9,615 nucleotides of DNA from Euryarchaeota archaeon UBA169 (GTDB taxonomy: Archaea > Thermoplasmatota > Poseidoniia > MGIII > CG-Epi1). The notes beneath the pieces are model-generated. The model was not told the origin of the DNA. It searched no databases and saw only the letters and a list, made by a program, of their open reading frames with translations. The translations under genes and the position numbers were made by a program. The stretch is from NCBI GenBank assembly GCA_002497685.1, contig DAEH01000006.1, forward strand, positions 1 to 9,615, written 5' to 3'. Below are positions 6,738 to 9,615 of the stretch, piece by piece; position 1 is the stretch's first letter, and each line of letters opens with the position of its first letter.

Positions 6738-7595
6738 ATGCCAGATTCTGATAAAATACAAATACCAGAGGCTGCAAAAGATATAGGTATTGCCATAGGT
6801 AGCGTTCTTCTAGTTTTCCTTTTAACATTTGCTTACAGCAGTAATTGGCCGCCAATGGTTGTTATTGAATCTGGTTCGATGGAGCACACTGAGAATCCAC
6901 TCTATGATGAGCCTGGCTTCACACACATTGGAACAATAGATACAGGAGACTTGGTAATTGTGAAAGAAGCCAAAAAATCAGATATTGTTACTTATCTTCA
7001 AGGAAAGAAAACAGATTACCAGAAATACGGAGATTATGGAGACGTAATAGTTTTTTATAAGAACGGAATAAAAGAAGTTGAAGGAAATCCAGTTACTCCT
7101 GTAATTCATAGAGCAATGGCTTGGGTAGATGTCTTAGAAGAACCAAAGGATATGGATGGAGATAATATTACCGATTATTATTACATTCCTGAGATAGAAA
7201 CTTATTTTGGTTCTAAAATAGAATTTTCTGAAATAGGACTTAGTGGAGGAGCTCATCTAAAGAATTTAGAAAATTCAGGATATATCACCAAAGGAGATTC
7301 AACAGGCAACCCTCATCCAGATCAATTGACGCATAGAGACATCAATAACAATCCAGTTCAACCAGTTGATCCTGATTGGGTAGTTGGTATGGCAAGAGGA
7401 GAATTGCCATGGTTTGGTTTAATAAAATTGAAAGTAACTCAACCAGACAATTACGACAACGCCCCATCCGGGTGTAAATCAATGCTATGGATTTCTATAA
7501 TAATTATTTTGGTAGGTCCATATACAGTAGGTAAGGTTTTAGAAGTACGAGATCAGAGAGTTAAATTAAATGAACAAAAGAAGAGTAAACGTTAA
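6738..7595 (+). CDS. Signal peptidase I, archaeal Sec11-like
   Basis: Signal peptidase I removes signal peptides from exported proteins at the outer face of the membrane. The 285-residue protein has a TM anchor (about 15-33), then the catalytic ESGSMEH (44-50) with S47 as nucleophile, GDVIVFY (101-107), and VIHRAM (122-127) where H124 replaces the bacterial Lys, as in Sec11 enzymes. KGDSTGNPHPD (185-195) supplies the two expected aspartates (D187, D195). A second hydrophobic segment near the C-terminus (about 250-267) gives two membrane spans and a basic cytoplasmic end. The inserts between the boxes (about 52-100 and 130-180) are longer than in minimal Sec11. There is no clear promoter within 30 nt and only 10 nt to the upstream gene, so it is read with it. 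Its substrates would include secreted proteins, but not the class III pilin downstream, which needs a PibD-type peptidase. Confidence 0.9.
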   Translation: MPDSDKIQIPEAAKDIGIAIGSVLLVFLLTFAYSSNWPPMVVIESGSMEHTENPLYDEPGFTHIGTIDTGDLVIVKEAKKSDIVTYLQGKKTDYQKYGDYGDVIVFYKNGIKEVEGNPVTPVIHRAMAWVDVLEEPKDMDGDNITDYYYIPEIETYFGSKIEFSEIGLSGGAHLKNLENSGYITKGDSTGNPHPDQLTHRDINNNPVQPVDPDWVVGMARGELPWFGLIKLKVTQPDNYDNAPSGCKSMLWISIIIILVGPYTVGKVLEVRDQRVKLNEQKKSKR

Positions 7596-7601
7596 TTATA
7601 T
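7596..7601 (+). promoter_or_regulatory. TATA box of proS (leaderless)
   Basis: TTATAT starts 26 nt before the proS ATG and directly follows the signal peptidase stop. No Shine-Dalgarno lies ahead of 7622. The spacing matches the other leaderless promoters here. Confidence 0.55.
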
Positions 7602-7621
7602 GCAAGTAACGCGCAGTTAGC

Positions 7622-9148
7622 ATGTCTAAATCACCCGCCGCAGCCAAACGCGGAATTCCATCTAAAGAAAACTTCAAAGAATGGTATCCTTTTATGGTTG
7701 AAGCAGCAGAATTGGTTGATAAACGATATCCAATAAAGGGAATGGATGTTTGGAGGCCTTATGGTTGGAAAACTATGAGACTCATTGATAATTTAACGCA
7801 TGATGAGATGGAAAGAACAGATCATGATGAAGTTCATTTTCCTCTTCTGATACCGGAAGAATTATTAGATAAAGAAAATAAGTTAGTGTCCTTATTGAAG
7901 AAAGCTAGAGAAGAAGGAATAGATCCTTCAGAATTAAGATTAGAAGATGAAGTTGAAGGTTTTGCTAAGGAAGTTTATTGGATTAAGCATGCAGGTGAAA
8001 CGAAATTAGACAACCCTATGTTTTTGAGACCAACGAGTGAAACTGCGATGTACACCATGTTTCCTTTATGGATTAGATCACATGCAGATTTACCATTGAA
8101 AACATACCAAATAGTAAATACATTTAGATATGAAACTAAGCAAACTCGTTCATTTATTCGAGTCCGAGAAATACATTTCTTTGAGGCTCATACAGCACAT
8201 GCAGATGAAGAAGATGCTACGAGACAAATCAATGAAGATTTAGAGATTGTGAAAAATTTAATGAGTGAATTGAATTTCCCAGTTTTAGTAACTAAAAGGC
8301 CAGTTTGGGATACTTTCCCAGGGGCCTGGTACACTATTGCTATAGATGTGGTAATGCCAGATGGGAGAACTTTACAAGTAGCCTCAGTACACCACTACAG
8401 AGATCAGTGGGCTAGAGCGTTTGATGTAAAATATGAAGCTGAATCCGGCGAACAGAAATATGTTCATCAAACAACATATGGGATGTCGGAAAGATTACTT
8501 GGGGCAACAGTAGCAACACATGGTGACGATAAAGGATTGATTATGCCACCTTCCATTGCACCAATCCAGGTAGTAGTCGTTCCAATTCTATCAAAAGAAG
8601 GCTCAGAGGAAATAGCCACTGCAGCTCGAAAGATAGTTGATGAATTAAAGTCAGAAAAGATTAGAGTAAAGTTAGACGATAGAGACATAAGGCCAGGTCA
8701 AAAGTATTACGATTGGGAAATCAAGGGTGTTCCTCTTAGAATAGAATTAGGCCCAAGAGATTTAAAATCAAATTCATTCATGTGTGCTAGAAGAACAGGA
8801 GAGAAATCTAGCTATAGTTTAGATGAATTATTAATTTCAGTAAATAAGGAGTTAGAATTAGTAAACGTACATATGAGAGATAATGCTACAGCTCATTTTA
8901 ATCAACATATTAAGAAAATGCCTAATCTAAGCATAGAAGGATCTAAAATAAATTTTGAACAAGATTTGGAAGAGGGCTATGTTTATGAGATGCCTTTCGA
9001 AGGAAATGATGCTGAAGCTGAGTTAATCGAGAAGGAAACTGGTTTTTCTTTCTTAGGAGAATCTACAACTCCTTACTCTAAAGAACAGAAATGCATTGTT
9101 TCTGGGAAGAATACTATTAAGAAAGTTTTCTTAGCTAAAACATACTAA
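7622..9148 (+). CDS. proS: Prolyl-tRNA synthetase, archaeal/eukaryotic type
   Basis: ProRS charges tRNA-Pro with proline using ATP. The 508-residue protein is a class II enzyme of the archaeal/eukaryotic form, without the bacterial editing insertion. Motif 1 lies at about 52-78, the RPTSE loop at 136-140, motif 2 at FRYETKQTRSFIRVREIHFFEAHTAHA-type positions (168-194), and motif 3 at GMSERLLGATVATHGDDKGL-type positions (287-306), with R291. The anticodon-binding domain spans about 313-410. The C-terminal domain ends in the conserved Tyr. The C-terminal domain normally holds a four-Cys zinc site; here only C491 (KCIVSGK) remains. The first pair reads FEGNDAEAE at about 459-467, and the partner of C491 is Ser494. 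The start is fixed by the leaderless promoter and a normal N-terminus. Identification is certain; loss of zinc is an alignment-by-eye inference. Confidence 0.96.
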   Translation: MSKSPAAAKRGIPSKENFKEWYPFMVEAAELVDKRYPIKGMDVWRPYGWKTMRLIDNLTHDEMERTDHDEVHFPLLIPEELLDKENKLVSLLKKAREEGIDPSELRLEDEVEGFAKEVYWIKHAGETKLDNPMFLRPTSETAMYTMFPLWIRSHADLPLKTYQIVNTFRYETKQTRSFIRVREIHFFEAHTAHADEEDATRQINEDLEIVKNLMSELNFPVLVTKRPVWDTFPGAWYTIAIDVVMPDGRTLQVASVHHYRDQWARAFDVKYEAESGEQKYVHQTTYGMSERLLGATVATHGDDKGLIMPPSIAPIQVVVVPILSKEGSEEIATAARKIVDELKSEKIRVKLDDRDIRPGQKYYDWEIKGVPLRIELGPRDLKSNSFMCARRTGEKSSYSLDELLISVNKELELVNVHMRDNATAHFNQHIKKMPNLSIEGSKINFEQDLEEGYVYEMPFEGNDAEAELIEKETGFSFLGESTTPYSKEQKCIVSGKNTIKKVFLAKTY

Positions 9149-9178
9149 ATAGATATTGTACAACTAATAAAGTTAGAC

Positions 9179-9186
9179 TTTATATA
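9179..9186 (+). promoter_or_regulatory. TATA box of the pilin gene
   Basis: TTTATATA is the best TATA match in the window. It predicts transcription from about 9205-9211, some 50 nt before the pilin ATG, so this mRNA should carry a leader. AGACT (9175-9179) and AGTCT (9188-9192) form a perfect inverted repeat around it. Confidence 0.6.
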
Positions 9187-9210
9187 CAGTCTGTGACAAT
9201 GTTAATGTCC

Positions 9211-9242
9211 GACAGTAGAACCACTTGTGGTTCAAAACTGTC
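9211..9242 (+). promoter_or_regulatory. Two-part hairpin in the pilin mRNA leader
   Basis: The inner stem is GAACCAC (9218-9224) with GTGGTTC (9227-9233), perfectly complementary across a TT. The outer stem is GACAGT (9211-9216) with ACTGTC (9237-9242), also perfect. They are separated by an asymmetric internal loop of one A against three. The structure begins at about the predicted mRNA 5' end and ends five bases before the Shine-Dalgarno. It has no T-tract, so it is not a terminator. Confidence 0.6.
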
Positions 9243-9247
9243 TGAAA

Positions 9248-9252
9248 GAGGA
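9248..9252 (+). promoter_or_regulatory. Shine-Dalgarno of the pilin gene
   Basis: GAGGA lies 7 nt before ATG 9260, just past the leader hairpin. It supports that ATG as the start and shows that, unlike most first genes here, this one uses leadered initiation. Confidence 0.6.
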
Positions 9253-9259
9253 CGCAACC

Positions 9260-9615
9260 ATGGAACACAGAATAGAAAAAAACGATGAGGGAGTTTCCCC
9301 AGTTATTGCCGTTATTTTAATGGTGGCAATCACAGTTGTTCTAGCCGCTGTGCTGTACGTTTGGGCAGCCAGTTTCCTAGAGCAAGGAGAATCAGCCCCT
9401 ATAGCCACTTTCTTTGTATCACAAGATAGTGCAAACATATATCACGTAGAAGTGATTAAGGTTAGTAAGCAAGAAGATTTACTCGGATTTAGTTTCTTCT
9501 TGAAAGACGGATCTGGATCGACATATGTCGGTGGCAACGGCTTCGGTGAAGTTGCTATGCAATTCCAGGGCGGCGAAGAGATGGGCATAGATATGACCTA
9601 TAACGGAGATGATTC
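9260..9615 (+). CDS. Archaeal type IV pilin (class III signal peptide), partial at 3' end
   Basis: The frame stays open to the window end and gives 118 codons. The N-terminus has the archaeal type IV pilin pattern (Pilin_N/DUF1628 type). A short charged leader (residues 1-11) ends in Asp-Glu-Gly, with predicted cleavage after G11 by a PibD-type prepilin peptidase. The mature helix begins VSPVIAVILMVAITVVLAAV (12-31) and drives pilin packing. The rest is a beta-rich, Gly-rich head with no cysteine in the visible part. The product should be assembled into a pilus or adhesin on the cell surface. The gene has its own strong promoter, a hairpin leader and a Shine-Dalgarno, and favours C-ending codons such as TTC and GGC more than its neighbours. 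Family assignment is firm; the exact pilus type is unknown. Confidence 0.88.
   Translation, partial: MEHRIEKNDEGVSPVIAVILMVAITVVLAAVLYVWAASFLEQGESAPIATFFVSQDSANIYHVEVIKVSKQEDLLGFSFFLKDGSGSTYVGGNGFGEVAMQFQGGEEMGIDMTYNGDD

Noticed and set aside
9211..9242. The leader hairpin as a terminator of proS
   Set aside because: No T-tract follows it, it lies downstream of a strong TATA box, and archaeal termination does not need a stem.
9232..9438. Minus-strand frame of 68 codons opposite the pilin start
   Set aside because: It runs antisense to a clear class III signal peptide and has no supporting signals.

Overview
The window reads as a stretch of an AT-rich euryarchaeal chromosome. The evidence is an archaeosine pathway pair (ArcS and RaSEA), an archaeal Pth2 peptidyl-tRNA hydrolase, an archaeal/eukaryotic-type prolyl-tRNA synthetase, a Sec11-like signal peptidase with a His instead of a Lys general base, and an archaeal type IV pilin N-terminus. 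Clear TATA boxes also lie 26-28 nt before start codons, the pattern of leaderless archaeal transcripts. Low GC, a short NfeD plus stomatin pair and this gene mix would suit a low-GC planktonic lineage such as Marine Group II/III (Poseidoniia and relatives). That placement is an inference, not proven by the sequence.

Layout: every gene is on the + strand and tightly packed. (1) 6-620: a small one-TM protein abutting a winged-helix protein, closed by a T9 tract. (2) 667-2282: short NfeD and an SPFH/stomatin protein, an operon behind a leaderless promoter. (3) 2324-6012: ArcS and RaSEA overlapping by 8 nt, then a DUF1616-like membrane protein and Pth2 with a TTG start. (4) 6050-7595: a low-complexity zinc-ribbon protein and signal peptidase I. 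(5) 7622-9148: ProRS under its own leaderless promoter. (6) 9260 to the window end: the start of a type IV pilin gene that runs off the edge.

Functionally the window mixes envelope genes (NfeD/stomatin, DUF1616-like protein, signal peptidase, pilin) with tRNA biology (ArcS and RaSEA make archaeosine at position 15 of tRNA; Pth2 recycles peptidyl-tRNA; ProRS charges tRNA-Pro). There is no gene-free stretch over 300 bases. No tRNA, rRNA, CRISPR array, insertion sequence or minus-strand gene was found.

The least ordinary part is the 111-nt gap before the pilin. It has a strong TATA box bracketed by an inverted repeat, then a two-part hairpin at about the predicted mRNA 5' end, then a Shine-Dalgarno, with a possible short upstream ORF overlapping all of it. 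Most downstream genes with a visible promoter look leaderless, so this leader is the best candidate for undescribed regulation. Most other content is recognisable and conventional.
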